DNA of 64,000 nt, from assembly GCA_943370145.1 (NCBI GenBank), contig CALRPY020000016.1, positions 13,735 to 77,734 on the forward strand. The letters are read 5' to 3'. Origin of the DNA: Ga0077536 sp943370145. GTDB lineage: Bacteria > Pseudomonadota > Gammaproteobacteria > Ga0077536. Below the pieces are notes generated by a model, which worked only from the letters and a program-made list of their open reading frames with translations, was not told the DNA's origin and did not search any database. Both the position numbers and the translations under genes were made by a program. Numbering within the stretch: the stretch's first letter is position 1; the number at the start of each line of letters is the position of its first letter. Shown here in pieces: positions 50,990 to 60,065 of this stretch.

Positions 50990-52243
50990 TCACGCACGCT
51001 CGGCGGCGAGGGCGATTGTGGTCTGTCGCGCGCGATTCGCAACCAGCCTGAGAATACGCGGCAGCACAGCCGAGGTCCGCGCGGCATCTCCCAGCGTCGC
51101 GGCGGCACGCTCCGCAGCACGCGGCAGTGCCGTCGCCATGTCCTCCAGCAGACCGAGCATGTAGCGCCTGCCGACGCCGAGTTCCCGGGCCATGTCGAGC
51201 CAGCGCGCCAGGCGTATCCAGTCGGGACGATCCTCGCCACCGATGCTCATGGCCATCCGTTCGCTGAGCGCAGGGTACACGTGCGTCGACAGCAGGCCAC
51301 CCCCGAATGCCAGGCGCGGCCCCGTCGGCATCGCGACCAGTAACAGGTGCCGCGAGTGGGCCTGCCCGATACCGGCAAGAAAGCAGTACACGAGCCAGCG
51401 TAACAGCGCCCGGAGGTCCAGGACCGGTGCTGTGCTGTGACGCCGCAGCAGGTCTGCGCAGTCGCGGACGCCGAGCCCGCCCTCGCGCTCATAGGCCTGT
51501 TCCGGGTGCAGCCCGGCGAGTTGGCCGAAATTTTCGAGGTGCCGGCGCCGGATGACGCCGCCCGGCGACTCGAGGCGGTCGAGGCGGGCGGTCAACAACA
51601 GCGGTACCGGCCCGGGTCGGCGCCTGCTGGCCGGCACCGGCAGCGCGAGTTCCGCGGCCAGGGCCATGCACAGGGCCTCGTTGTCGACGGCGTCATCGAG
51701 TCCTTCACGGCCCAGGCTGGCGAGCCAGGCGCTGGCGCCGGCGTTGCCGACCCGCACCACGCCGTCGCCGGCGAGGACACACGGGAACTGCCCGCGCGCA
51801 CCCGGCAACAGACAGCCGGGCGCATCGAGCTCGGGCGCCGGGGCGCCGGCGTCCAGGGCCGCGGCAAGCCTCGCGAGTCCGCTATCGCCCAGGGGCTGCG
51901 GCGAGCCGGGCGGCACGGGCTCGACCTCGGACTGCACGAGGGACAGGGCTCCCTGGCAGTCCTGGCCCAACTGCGCAAGCAGCGCGAATTCGTGATCGGG
52001 ACTCACGCCCAGGCGCTCCGCGAGGCGCCTGCGCTGGACGCTGTCCGGCAGCAGCTGACGGAACCACGCACGTGCGTTGCCCCCTGCGACGCCCTCCTGC
52101 ACGAGCCCCGACCATGGCGGCAGCCGTCCATGCGGGCCAGCCGGCTGCGTGCGCAAACGCCAGACCTCGGGGGCGTCGCAGGTCAGCAGGCCTGCGAGGC
52201 GGCCATCCATCCTGAGCTCGAGCGACGGCGTGCTTGTGTTCAT
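50990..52243 (-). CDS. HipA-like protein lacking catalytic residues (pseudokinase)
   Basis: A 417-residue protein matching HipA in length and order: N-terminal subdomain (LELRMDGRLAGLL), the HipA NEALCMALAAELAL helix, ARLDRL, LENFGQLAGLHPEQAYE, and the C-terminal bundle. The kinase residues are gone. Residues 291-297 read GIGQAHS where HipA has G-N-x-D-x-H, so catalytic Asp is missing; 313-318 read FGGGLL instead of APxYDLL, so metal Asp is missing; the ATP-loop Ser/Lys segment reads LLPGARGQFP. Kinase activity is unlikely. ATG 52243 overlaps the hipB-like stop (ATGA). Confidence 0.82.
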   Translation of the reverse strand: MNTSTPSLELRMDGRLAGLLTCDAPEVWRLRTQPAGPHGRLPPWSGLVQEGVAGGNARAWFRQLLPDSVQRRRLAERLGVSPDHEFALLAQLGQDCQGALSLVQSEVEPVPPGSPQPLGDSGLARLAAALDAGAPAPELDAPGCLLPGARGQFPCVLAGDGVVRVGNAGASAWLASLGREGLDDAVDNEALCMALAAELALPVPASRRRPGPVPLLLTARLDRLESPGGVIRRRHLENFGQLAGLHPEQAYEREGGLGVRDCADLLRRHSTAPVLDLRALLRWLVYCFLAGIGQAHSRHLLLVAMPTGPRLAFGGGLLSTHVYPALSERMAMSIGGEDRPDWIRLARWLDMARELGVGRRYMLGLLEDMATALPRAAERAAATLGDAARTSAVLPRILRLVANRARQTTIALAAERA

Positions 52244-52503
52244 GGACCGTGCCCGTCCACGTCGCTCCCCGTCTCCCGCGAACGCAGCTCGAGTTCGAGT
52301 CCGAGCTGCTGCATGACGTGCACGGCACGTCCGAACTCGAGGCCCGGCTTGCCACTCTCCAGTTCGGACACGAAGCGCACGCCGACGCCACTCAGCCCCG
52401 CCAGTTCGGCCTGGGTCAGCTTCAGTTTGCGTCGCCGCTGCCTGACCGCCAGGCCCACCGCTTCGAGCACCGACTGCACGCGCCATCGGGAATGATCTGT
52501 CAT
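52240..52503 (-). CDS. HipB-like XRE family DNA-binding protein
   Basis: An 87-residue protein with a classic XRE helix-turn-helix (AVRQRRRKLKLTQAELAGLSGV and VRFVSELESGK), as in HipB antitoxins. It should repress its own operon and bind the HipA-like partner. It is the first gene of hipB-hipA-HTH, coupled to hipA by a four-base overlap. A hip-operator-like inverted repeat lies upstream. Confidence 0.88.
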   Translation of the reverse strand: MTDHSRWRVQSVLEAVGLAVRQRRRKLKLTQAELAGLSGVGVRFVSELESGKPGLEFGRAVHVMQQLGLELELRSRETGSDVDGHGP

Positions 52504-52573
52504 AACCTACTGAATTTATTTTTTTCGGTTTTTTAGAGAGTATTTTTTGAATTTCTTTGTTTATTTGAAGAAA

Positions 52574-52591
52574 TGATCCTGAATGGGATCA
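52574..52591. promoter_or_regulatory. HipB-type operator candidate
   Basis: TGATCC (52574-52579), 6 bases, GGATCA (52586-52591). The core ATCC...GGAT matches the E. coli HipB operator core TATCC-N8-GGATA with a spacer 2 bases shorter. It is 70 bases upstream of the hipB-like start. Confidence 0.5.
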
Positions 52592-52667
52592 ATTGTGCCC
52601 CATTCCAGCGCCAGGTCATAAGGATTCATGCAGCCATACCCGGCCCGCTCCTCGAGCCAATCGGTAC

Positions 52668-52762
52668 TGACGCTCACGTGAATTCTGCGTTTACAGGGCC
52701 AGACACGGCGCGGCGCGGTTCCGTGCGCTGTGGCCAGCCAGCACGGGCTGACGTAAACGTCA
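52668..52762. repeat. two near-palindromic elements, 81 bases apart
   Basis: TGACG, 4 bases, CGTGAATT (from 52668) and TGACG, 4 bases, CGTCAATT (from 52749, the latter a perfect TGACGT-AA-ACGTCA palindrome). The shared pattern suggests binding sites of one protein or relics of a repeat. Confidence 0.4.
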
Positions 52763-52870
52763 ATTAATTCGGGGAAGGGATACGTGCACAGGGGCTGAAG
52801 AGGCTGGGCCGGGGGATGGCCTGACAGCCCCTGATTTGACCTTCAGATCAAGTTGGGCGCCAGGCCTCGT

Positions 52871-54022
52871 TCAATCGCGCTTCAGACGCCGGGCCAACTG
52901 GAGCCAGTGCCCGATTCGCTCACCTGCCCGTTCAAGATTGACGCGAGCGTCAAGCAGTGCGCCGGACAGGTCGATCGGGCGGGTGACACCCGCTTCCAGC
53001 GCGTCGAAGCCGTGCCGGAACAGCCTTGGCGCATCGTCTGCGAGCGCGCCGCCGACGCCGATCACGGGCACGCCCAGACGTCGCGCAAGGCCGGCGAGCG
53101 CAACCGGCGCCTTGCCCAGCAGGGTCTGAGCGTCGATGCGGCCTTCGGCGGTAATCAGCAGGTCGGCGTCACGCAGGCGCGCCTCCACGTCCAGCAGTTG
53201 CATGAGCAGCGGCGCCCCCGGGACGAGGCGCGCGCGGCCAAAGGCCATCAGGCCAAAACCGAGTCCTCCGGCAGCCCCTGCGCCAGGACGTGCGCTGAGA
53301 CTGCGGCGGCTCGGCCCCTCCACGACTGCCGCGAAGTGCCGGAGATTGCGGTCGAGGAGTCTGACCTGCGCCGGGTTGGCCCCCTTCTGGGGCCCGAACG
53401 TGACAGCGGCGCCGCGCGGCCCGCACAAAGGGTTATTCACGTCGCAGGCCGCGAGGATCTCGATACCGGCCCGGGGCAGCGCCATGCCTGCAAGCTCGAC
53501 CGCGCCGACCGCCCCCAGTTTGCCCCCCGCCAACGGTTGCCCGAAGACACGTCCCCGGCGATCCCGGAAAACGGCACCCAGAGCCTGGGCCATGCCAGCC
53601 CCCGCATCGTTGGTCGCCGACCCGCCCAGGCCGACGACGATCCGGGACGCGCCGAGTTTCAGCGCGTGGGCCATCAGTTCGCCGGTGCCATAGGTCGTGG
53701 TGAGCTGCGGGTCGCGCCGGGCCTCAGGCACCAGCGGCAGGCCAGAGGCCGCGGCCATTTCGATGACCGCGCTGCCGTCCGGCAGCAATCCGAATGCCGC
53801 TCGCACCGGGTCTCCGAGCGGACCCGTGACCGAGCGCCGCAGCAGGCGCCCCCCGGTGGCGCGGACCACCGCGGCGACCGTGCCTTCGCCGCCATCCGCC
53901 ATCGGCAGTGTCTCGATTCGGGCGCCACTCAGCACGCGGCGCAAGCCCTTCTCCAGGGCGCGGGCCACGGCGGCGGCGTCCAGGCTCTCCTTGAAAGAAT
54001 CCGGGGCGATGAGGATGCGCAT
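52871..54022 (-). CDS. glxK: glycerate kinase
   Basis: A 383-residue GlxK/GarK-type glycerate 2-kinase. It begins MRILIAPDSFKESLDA, then has LPMADGGEGT, GSATNDAGAGMAQALG and the final DLLITAEGRIDAQTLLGKAP and GVGGALAD motifs, all of the family. Length equals E. coli GlxK. GTG 54049 overlapping the lhr stop is a longer alternative; ATG 54022 matches the family start. It is probably cotranslated with lhr. Confidence 0.95.
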   Translation of the reverse strand: MRILIAPDSFKESLDAAAVARALEKGLRRVLSGARIETLPMADGGEGTVAAVVRATGGRLLRRSVTGPLGDPVRAAFGLLPDGSAVIEMAAASGLPLVPEARRDPQLTTTYGTGELMAHALKLGASRIVVGLGGSATNDAGAGMAQALGAVFRDRRGRVFGQPLAGGKLGAVGAVELAGMALPRAGIEILAACDVNNPLCGPRGAAVTFGPQKGANPAQVRLLDRNLRHFAAVVEGPSRRSLSARPGAGAAGGLGFGLMAFGRARLVPGAPLLMQLLDVEARLRDADLLITAEGRIDAQTLLGKAPVALAGLARRLGVPVIGVGGALADDAPRLFRHGFDALEAGVTRPIDLSGALLDARVNLERAGERIGHWLQLARRLKRD

Positions 54023-54045
54023 ATCCCCGTTGCCGCCGCGTGCGC

Positions 54046-57000
54046 TCACGCCCGCCGCTGGCGCGCGCGCCGCGAACGCGTGTCACGCAGCCCGGCCAAA
54101 GCCGTTCGCGCCCGGATCTGGGCGTCGACCGGCAGCGGGCGCAGGAACTTGATCTCCGTTCCAAGCTGCACGGCGACGGCCTCGCCGTCGGCGAACACGA
54201 CCCGGTTGCCGGCGGTCGCCGGAATGCGCAGGCCCGGCACGATGATGCCGACGAGGTTGCAGGGGTCGATCGCGTGAACGGCCACCCACTGCGTGTCACC
54301 CGGTGCCTTGCGCAGCCGACGCAGGGCCTCCACCGCCTCGGGCGAGGCGAACTGCTCGCCGGAGAAGCCGGCCACGAAACGACCGCCGCGAACTTCACCA
54401 CGCGCTTCGAGCTGGCGCAGCGCCGACAGCAGCTGCCGCCACGAAGGCGCGCGGGATTCCCGCGCCAGCAACTGGCGGAAGACCACGCCGTAACGCCGGA
54501 GGAGGATGCGCGCGATCGTCTCGACCTGCGCGGCCGTCGGGCCCTCGGCCGTGGCCGGGTCCGCGACAGGCAGCGCTCCCCGGCGTACGTGATCCCATCG
54601 CCCCGCCTCCTCCAGCGAACTGCCGAAGCGGCGGCGCAGTCCGCCCAGCGGCCGCCGCTTCGAGGACGGCAGCATCAGCGCACGCAGGCCGGAGAAGTTG
54701 TCGGCGGTCACGAGGCCGCTGGCCACGAGGTCGGCCAGCATGGCCTCGACCTGGGTTTTCAGCTGCCCGACGCCGGCGACGATGTCATCGAAGAACGACG
54801 CGCCGTGTTCGCGCAGGTAATCGAGCACGCGCTGCGCCGACGCCGCGGGCGTGGGCAGCGGGCCGGATGTCGTGGCGGCCCAGGTCGACAGTTCGAGGCG
54901 CGGGAGCACGCACAGCGGTGTCGCGCGCAGCGAGCCGCCCCCACGCGCACCACCGCCCTCGCGCGGCGTCAGCCGGGCCCAGGTGCAGGCGCCGCTGGAA
55001 AGCAGCTGGTCCAGGTGCGACGGACCGTAATCATCGACGCGCGCCGGCAGGAGGGCGGCTTCCCAGCCTGCGGCTGGGGCCTCGAAGCCTGACAGCATTT
55101 CGATCACCCGCCGCGTCGAATGCACGCCCTCGACCTGCGCCGAGGGCGCGAGGTACTGCCATTCGAACAGGAAGCGCATGAAGGTCGCCGCCGGCACCGG
55201 TTCGATTTCCGCGCGCAGGCGATTCAGCGTGTAGCGGTGGATGCGCGCGAGCAATCGCCGCTCGCACCATTCGAGCGTCGCGACGCCCGGGGTGTAGCGC
55301 CCGCGCATGATGCCGCCCTCGGCTTCGAGCCTCGCGAGTGCCGCATCGATGTCGCCGACGCTTGCTGGCACCAGCGCCGCGAGCTGTGTCGAGGTCAACG
55401 GACCGCCGACGTCCAGGCGGCTGCGCACCAGCGCTCGCAGGGCGTCCTCGCGCGTCGGCGTCGCCTGCGTCGGGGCGAAATGGCCGCGGCCGCGGCCGGC
55501 GACAATCCCGAACCCCGGCCACACCGCCTCGGCTTCGCCAAGGCGCTCGGTCGCCAACCAGAAGACGCGGTCCGGCCCGGCCGACGGCAATGCCAGCGCA
55601 CTCGCACGCCCGGCCTGGGCCAGCTCGTCGAACCACTCGGGCAGCGCCCGGGGGCCGCCACCGGGAGCGGCGTCGGCCTCGGCAGCGAACTCGTCCGCGC
55701 TCACGATGCCAGTGACCAGCAGCGCGTCGTGCAGTTCCTCGATCGAGCGCGGTGTCGGCCAGACCTCGGCGCGCACGCGCTCGATCGCGAGCGCGTCCAG
55801 CGCCCCGAGATTGCTCGCGGTCTCGGGGTCCAGCCAGCGCCGGCTCTGCACCGCCTGCGTCCGCCGTTCCTCGAGCGGCGCGTCGTCGAGGAAGGCATAA
55901 GGATTTGCGTTCAGCACCGCCAGCGCGAACGGTGAAGGCTCGACCTGATCGCGGGCCAGGAGCTCGAGCTGTCCCGCCTCCATGCTCGCGAGCAGGCGTT
56001 CGAGGCCCGCGACGTCCATTGCTTCCTGCAGGCAGTCTCCGATTGCCTGCGCGACGAGCGGGTGGTCCGGGATCTCGCGCCGGCCGCGCAGGTTCTCCGC
56101 ACAGGCGAGCTGGTCGGGGAACACCAGCGACACGAGGTCTTCCGACTGCATGCGCATGAGGCGCGGCGGCGTACGCTTGCCGCCACGGAAGCGCTGGATC
56201 GCGAGCGCGCACGCGGCGACCCAGCGCCAGCGGATCCCGAACAGGGGTGCGTCGAGCAGGGCCTGGGTCAGCACGTCGCGCACGTTGGACGACTTGAGGT
56301 AACGCCACACGTCGTCGAGCGGAAAGCTGTGCACGGCGCCCAGCGAAATGACGATGGCGTCCTCGACCGCCGCGGCCTGCAACTCGAAGTTGAACTGGCG
56401 GCAGAAGCGCTTGCGCAGCGCGAGCCCCCACGCGCGGTTGATGCGCGAGCCGAGCGGCGAGTGGATGACGAGCTGCATGCCGCCTGACTCGTCGAAGAAA
56501 CGCTCGAGCACCAGCCGCGATTGCGTGGGCATCGCGCCGAGTGCGCGATAGCCGCTCTGCAGGTAATCGTAAAGCTGGCTGGCGGCGACCGGCCCGACAG
56601 CGACCTCGCGCGCGAGCCAGTCCTCGATGGCCTCGCGCGCGACGCCATCGTCGCTGCGTCGCGCGAAGTCCTCGCGCAGCCGCGACACGGCCTGCGACAT
56701 CTCGGTGCTGCGCGCGGGCGCCTCGCCGAGCCAGAACGGGATGTCCGGTGGCTGCCCGGCAGCGTCCTCGACCCGCATCGCGGAGGCCTCGACCCGCAAT
56801 ACGCGCCACGAGGTGTTGCCGAGCTGGAACACGTTGCCCGGCAGGCTTTCGATCGCGAAGTCCTCGTTGACGGAACCGACGATGTGGCCATGCGGCTCGG
56901 CGATCACGTCGTAGTCCGCGGTATCGGGAATCGCGCCACCGCAGGTCACGGCAACGAGACGCGCGCCGCGCCGCGCGCGCGCCACGCCGTTGACCGCGTC

Positions 57001-58404
57001 GAGGTGCAGATAGGCGCTGCGCCGGCCGTGGGCGAAGCTGAAGCCTTCGGCCAGCATCGTGACGATGCGATCGAACTGCTCACGCGGCAGATCCCGGTAC
57101 GGATAGGCGCGACGCACGAGCGCGTGGAGTTCGTCGAGCGGCACGTCGCGACACGCGGTCTCGGCGACGATCTGCTGCGCGAGCACGTCGAGCGCGGGGC
57201 CGGCAATCTCGATGCGATCGAGCTCGCCACGCCGCGTCATGTCGAGCAGTGCCGCGCACTCCACGAGTTCGTCGCGGGTCTGCGGGAACAGGCAGCCGCG
57301 CGCGGTCGCGCCGACCGCGTGCCCCGAGCGCCCCACCCGCTGCAGGAACATCGCCAGCGTACGCGTGGATCCAAGCTGGCAGACGAGATCGACCTCGCCG
57401 ATGTCGATACCGAGTTCCAGCGACGCGGTCGCGACCAGTGCCTTCAGTTGTCCCGCCTTCAGCTGCTGCTCGGCCGCCAGCCGCCGTTCGCGCGCCATGC
57501 TGCCGTGATGCGCGGTGATCGCCGCGTCGCCGAGACGCTCCGTGAGGGCCTTCGCGACGCGCTCCGCGAGCCGGCGCGTGTTCACGAATACGAGCGTCGT
57601 GCGGTGCGCGGCTATCAGCGCCGCGATGCGATCGTGGATTTCAGCGGCGGTGTCGCCCGACAGCACGGTCTCCAGCGGTGAGCCGGGCATCTCGATCGTC
57701 AACTCACGTGCGCGGATGTGCCCCTCGTCGATGATCGTGCAGGGCGCCGTCGGCCCGACCAGGAAACGCGCGATTTCCTCGACCGGCTTCTGCGTCGCCG
57801 ACAGGCCGACGCGCACCGGGGGCTTGCCGCTCAGGGCCGTGAGGCGCTCGAGCGTCAGGCTGAGGTGCGCCCCGCGCTTGGTGCCCGCCACCGCATGGAT
57901 TTCGTCGACGATCACCATGCGCGTGGTCGTCAGCATCTCGCGCCCACTGTCGCTGGTCAGCAGGATGTACAGGGACTCGGGGGTCGTGACGAGGATGTGC
58001 GGCGGATGGCGTCGCATCAGCGCCCGCGCGGTGCCCGGCGTGTCGCCGGTGCGCACGGCGACGCGGATGCCGGACTCCCCCGCGCCGCGCGCCTCGAGTT
58101 GCGCGGCGATACCGGCCAGCGGGCCTTCCAGGTTGCGCTGGATGTCGTTGCTGAGCGCCTTGAGCGGCGACACGTAGACGATCTGCGTCCCCTCCGGCAG
58201 TTGGCCTGTCCCGGCCTGGCGCACGAGACTGTCGATTGCCATCAGGAAGCCGGCGAGCGTCTTGCCCGAACCCGTAGGTGCCGCGATCAGGGTGTGCTGG
58301 CCGGCAGCGAGCGCATCCCAGGCCCGCGCCTGGCAGGCCGTGGGTTCACGAAAGCTGTCTTTGAACCAGGCGGCGACGGCCGGATGAAACATGCCCGCTT
58401 GCAT
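54046..58404 (-). CDS. lhr: ATP-dependent helicase Lhr
   Basis: A 1452-residue superfamily 2 helicase. RecA1 has the Walker A AAPTGSGKTLAG, DEIH motif VDEIHAVAGTKRG and GLSATQKP; RecA2 has FVNTRRLAERV, LELGIDIGEVDLV and the arginine finger QRVGRSGH. The large C-terminal Lhr region with winged-helix repeats (about 560-1440) follows. E. coli Lhr is 1538 residues. It acts in DNA repair, unwinding 3' tailed and RNA:DNA substrates. ATG 58404 or 58392 could start it. The stop overlaps a GTG near glxK. Confidence 0.95.
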   Translation of the reverse strand: MQAGMFHPAVAAWFKDSFREPTACQARAWDALAAGQHTLIAAPTGSGKTLAGFLMAIDSLVRQAGTGQLPEGTQIVYVSPLKALSNDIQRNLEGPLAGIAAQLEARGAGESGIRVAVRTGDTPGTARALMRRHPPHILVTTPESLYILLTSDSGREMLTTTRMVIVDEIHAVAGTKRGAHLSLTLERLTALSGKPPVRVGLSATQKPVEEIARFLVGPTAPCTIIDEGHIRARELTIEMPGSPLETVLSGDTAAEIHDRIAALIAAHRTTLVFVNTRRLAERVAKALTERLGDAAITAHHGSMARERRLAAEQQLKAGQLKALVATASLELGIDIGEVDLVCQLGSTRTLAMFLQRVGRSGHAVGATARGCLFPQTRDELVECAALLDMTRRGELDRIEIAGPALDVLAQQIVAETACRDVPLDELHALVRRAYPYRDLPREQFDRIVTMLAEGFSFAHGRRSAYLHLDAVNGVARARRGARLVAVTCGGAIPDTADYDVIAEPHGHIVGSVNEDFAIESLPGNVFQLGNTSWRVLRVEASAMRVEDAAGQPPDIPFWLGEAPARSTEMSQAVSRLREDFARRSDDGVAREAIEDWLAREVAVGPVAASQLYDYLQSGYRALGAMPTQSRLVLERFFDESGGMQLVIHSPLGSRINRAWGLALRKRFCRQFNFELQAAAVEDAIVISLGAVHSFPLDDVWRYLKSSNVRDVLTQALLDAPLFGIRWRWVAACALAIQRFRGGKRTPPRLMRMQSEDLVSLVFPDQLACAENLRGRREIPDHPLVAQAIGDCLQEAMDVAGLERLLASMEAGQLELLARDQVEPSPFALAVLNANPYAFLDDAPLEERRTQAVQSRRWLDPETASNLGALDALAIERVRAEVWPTPRSIEELHDALLVTGIVSADEFAAEADAAPGGGPRALPEWFDELAQAGRASALALPSAGPDRVFWLATERLGEAEAVWPGFGIVAGRGRGHFAPTQATPTREDALRALVRSRLDVGGPLTSTQLAALVPASVGDIDAALARLEAEGGIMRGRYTPGVATLEWCERRLLARIHRYTLNRLRAEIEPVPAATFMRFLFEWQYLAPSAQVEGVHSTRRVIEMLSGFEAPAAGWEAALLPARVDDYGPSHLDQLLSSGACTWARLTPREGGGARGGGSLRATPLCVLPRLELSTWAATTSGPLPTPAASAQRVLDYLREHGASFFDDIVAGVGQLKTQVEAMLADLVASGLVTADNFSGLRALMLPSSKRRPLGGLRRRFGSSLEEAGRWDHVRRGALPVADPATAEGPTAAQVETIARILLRRYGVVFRQLLARESRAPSWRQLLSALRQLEARGEVRGGRFVAGFSGEQFASPEAVEALRRLRKAPGDTQWVAVHAIDPCNLVGIIVPGLRIPATAGNRVVFADGEAVAVQLGTEIKFLRPLPVDAQIRARTALAGLRDTRSRRARQRRA

Positions 58405-58524
58405 CGCCCGAGGTTAGCGCGCGCGCCGGTCGCGTGCCAGCGGCCGGTGACGCGGGCGCGGCCGCTTGACCACTCGCGCCGACGGCCTCACCTTTGACTG
58501 CCGTACCCTGCGCCAGGCGTCCCG

Positions 58525-59007
58525 ATGGAACCCGACGAGCCCACTGACCGGATTACCGACACGCTGCACGTCATCGGTCACGTGCGGACCAGCATCGCGG
58601 ATGCGGAGGTCGCGAAGTCTCGGCGCCATATCGAATCCGACATCGAGATCCTGCCGCAGTATGCGGACGCACTGACCGGGATCGAGGAATATTCACAGCT
58701 CTTCGTCCTGTTCTGGATGCACCGGACGCCGCCCGGCGGCGCGCTGACGACGCATCCGCGTGGCGATCCGGCGCTGCCGCTGACCGGCGTGCTCGCCTCG
58801 CGCGGCCGCGCGCATCCGAACCCGATCGGGCTCGCGGTGGTCGACCTGGTCGGCCGTCGCGGCAACGTGCTGTCCGTGCGCCGCCTCGATGCCTTCGACG
58901 GCACGCCGGTCATCGACCTCAAGCCCTATGATCACTACGACGTCTTTCCGGATCCGCAGGTGCCTGCCTGGTTCAGGGCGCGACTCGGGCACGGGCCCGC
59001 AGGCTGA
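58525..59007 (+). CDS. trmO: tRNA (N6-threonylcarbamoyladenosine(37)-N6)-methyltransferase TrmO
   Basis: A 160-residue TsaA/YaeB-fold protein. VIGHVRTSI, RHIESDIEILPQYADALTGIEEYSQLFVLFWMH, SRGRAHPNPIGLAVV and LDAFDGTPVIDLKPYD are the family signatures; E. coli TrmO is 235 residues, so this lacks the C-terminal extension. It methylates t6A37 of tRNA-Thr with SAM. Confidence 0.9.
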   Translation: MEPDEPTDRITDTLHVIGHVRTSIADAEVAKSRRHIESDIEILPQYADALTGIEEYSQLFVLFWMHRTPPGGALTTHPRGDPALPLTGVLASRGRAHPNPIGLAVVDLVGRRGNVLSVRRLDAFDGTPVIDLKPYDHYDVFPDPQVPAWFRARLGHGPAG

Positions 59008-59110
59008 CGGCGTGGACTGTCCCGCGCGCCGCCTCGCGGGCGCCGTGACGGGCGATCCGCTTATGCGGTAAATTGCGAGCCGCCAACAAGGACGTCCCAC
59101 GTACTTCCCC

Positions 59111-59617
59111 ATGTCGATCGCCCGCCCCCTTCCCAGCTTCGTCGCGGCCCTGTCGCTGGCGTTGCTTTCGACCCTCTGCGGCGCCCAGGAGGGTGAGAAG
59201 TTCGGCAACTGGACCGCGAAGTGCGAGGAGTCCAAGGGCAAGATCCAGGGCGGTTGCTTCATCTTCCAGAATCTCGTGCTGCGCGAGGGTGGCCAGCGTG
59301 TCCTGCAGTTCGCGGTTGGCTACGTAGCGACCACCGACGAACCGATCGCACTGCTGAGCCTGCCGCTCGGCATTTCGCTGCCGCCGGGCGTCACCATCCG
59401 CATCGGGGACGGCGAGCCGACGCGCGTCATCGTCGAGCGCTGCGAACCGAACGGCTGCCGCGCGGGGCTCAAGCTCAAGCCGGATCTGCTGCGGCAATTG
59501 AACGAGGGCACCCAACTGACGGTCACCTTCCACGATGCGGAGCGCCGGCCCATCGATGTCCCGCTGTCATTGGAAGGCTTTGCCGCCGGCCTCAGGAGCC
59601 TCAGGGAGAAGACCTGA
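59111..59617 (+). CDS. IalB-family periplasmic protein
   Basis: A 168-residue invasion-associated-locus-B-like protein. A signal peptide (about residues 1-26, ending LCGAQ) precedes KFGNWTAKCEESKGKIQGGCFIFQN, VLQFAVGYV, LPLGISLPPGVTIRIG and CEPNGCRAGLKL, the family pattern with paired cysteines. Function in free-living bacteria is unclear. Its end overlaps the convergent DUF192 gene by 17 bases. Confidence 0.9.
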   Translation: MSIARPLPSFVAALSLALLSTLCGAQEGEKFGNWTAKCEESKGKIQGGCFIFQNLVLREGGQRVLQFAVGYVATTDEPIALLSLPLGISLPPGVTIRIGDGEPTRVIVERCEPNGCRAGLKLKPDLLRQLNEGTQLTVTFHDAERRPIDVPLSLEGFAAGLRSLREKT

Positions 59618-60065
59618 GCGCCGCCGGGAGCCACAGCCTGTCACCGGCGCCGAGTCCACGGGCGGCAGCCTGTCCCGCCAGCAGTTCCACCACGTAGCGC
59701 GCCGGGGCACGCGGCGCCAGCAGGGTCTCCGACAGCGGCACGGTGTCCTGCAGGATGTCGACAATCACGCCGTCCGCGGACACGAACACCATGTCCAGCG
59801 CCACGTAGGTATTGCGCATCCACATCGCGATGTCCTGATTCACACCGAAGTCGAACAGCATGCCGCCCGTCTGCGACAGGCTGTGCCGATGCATCAGCCC
59901 CAGGCGCCGCTCGGCGTCGCTGCGCGCGATCTCGACGCTGAATGCCACGAAAACACCGTCCCGTCGTTCGAACCGGATCGCCGCCCACTCAGCCGCGCCC
60001 ACCACGCCCGCCCACGCCCACAACAGCGCCAGCGCGAGGGCGGCCTGGCGTAGTCGGCCGCTCAT
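59601..60065 (-). CDS. DUF192 family exported protein
   Basis: A 154-residue protein with signal peptide (residues 1-24). The DUF192 pattern SVEIARSDAERRLGLMHRHSLSQTGGMLFDF, WMRNTYVALDMVFV and YVVELLAG is complete. Such proteins are small beta barrels of unknown role. Its ATG overlaps the photolyase stop (ATGA), so it is coupled to phrB. Confidence 0.92.
   Translation of the reverse strand: MSGRLRQAALALALLWAWAGVVGAAEWAAIRFERRDGVFVAFSVEIARSDAERRLGLMHRHSLSQTGGMLFDFGVNQDIAMWMRNTYVALDMVFVSADGVIVDILQDTVPLSETLLAPRAPARYVVELLAGQAAARGLGAGDRLWLPAALRSSP

Larger units (their letters stand above)
52504..52870. other. 367-base AT-rich intergenic region, promoter region of hip-like operon
   Basis: Bases 52504-52570 are markedly AT-rich compared with the rest of the window, with several T- and A-runs. 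It precedes the hipB-like gene and follows the glxK stop side. A small open frame (from 52573) has no ribosome site and reads like noise. Confidence 0.55.

Noticed and set aside
52573..52767. 64-codon plus-strand open frame in the hip upstream region
   Set aside because: No ribosome site, no recognisable motif, and it spans operator-like palindromes.
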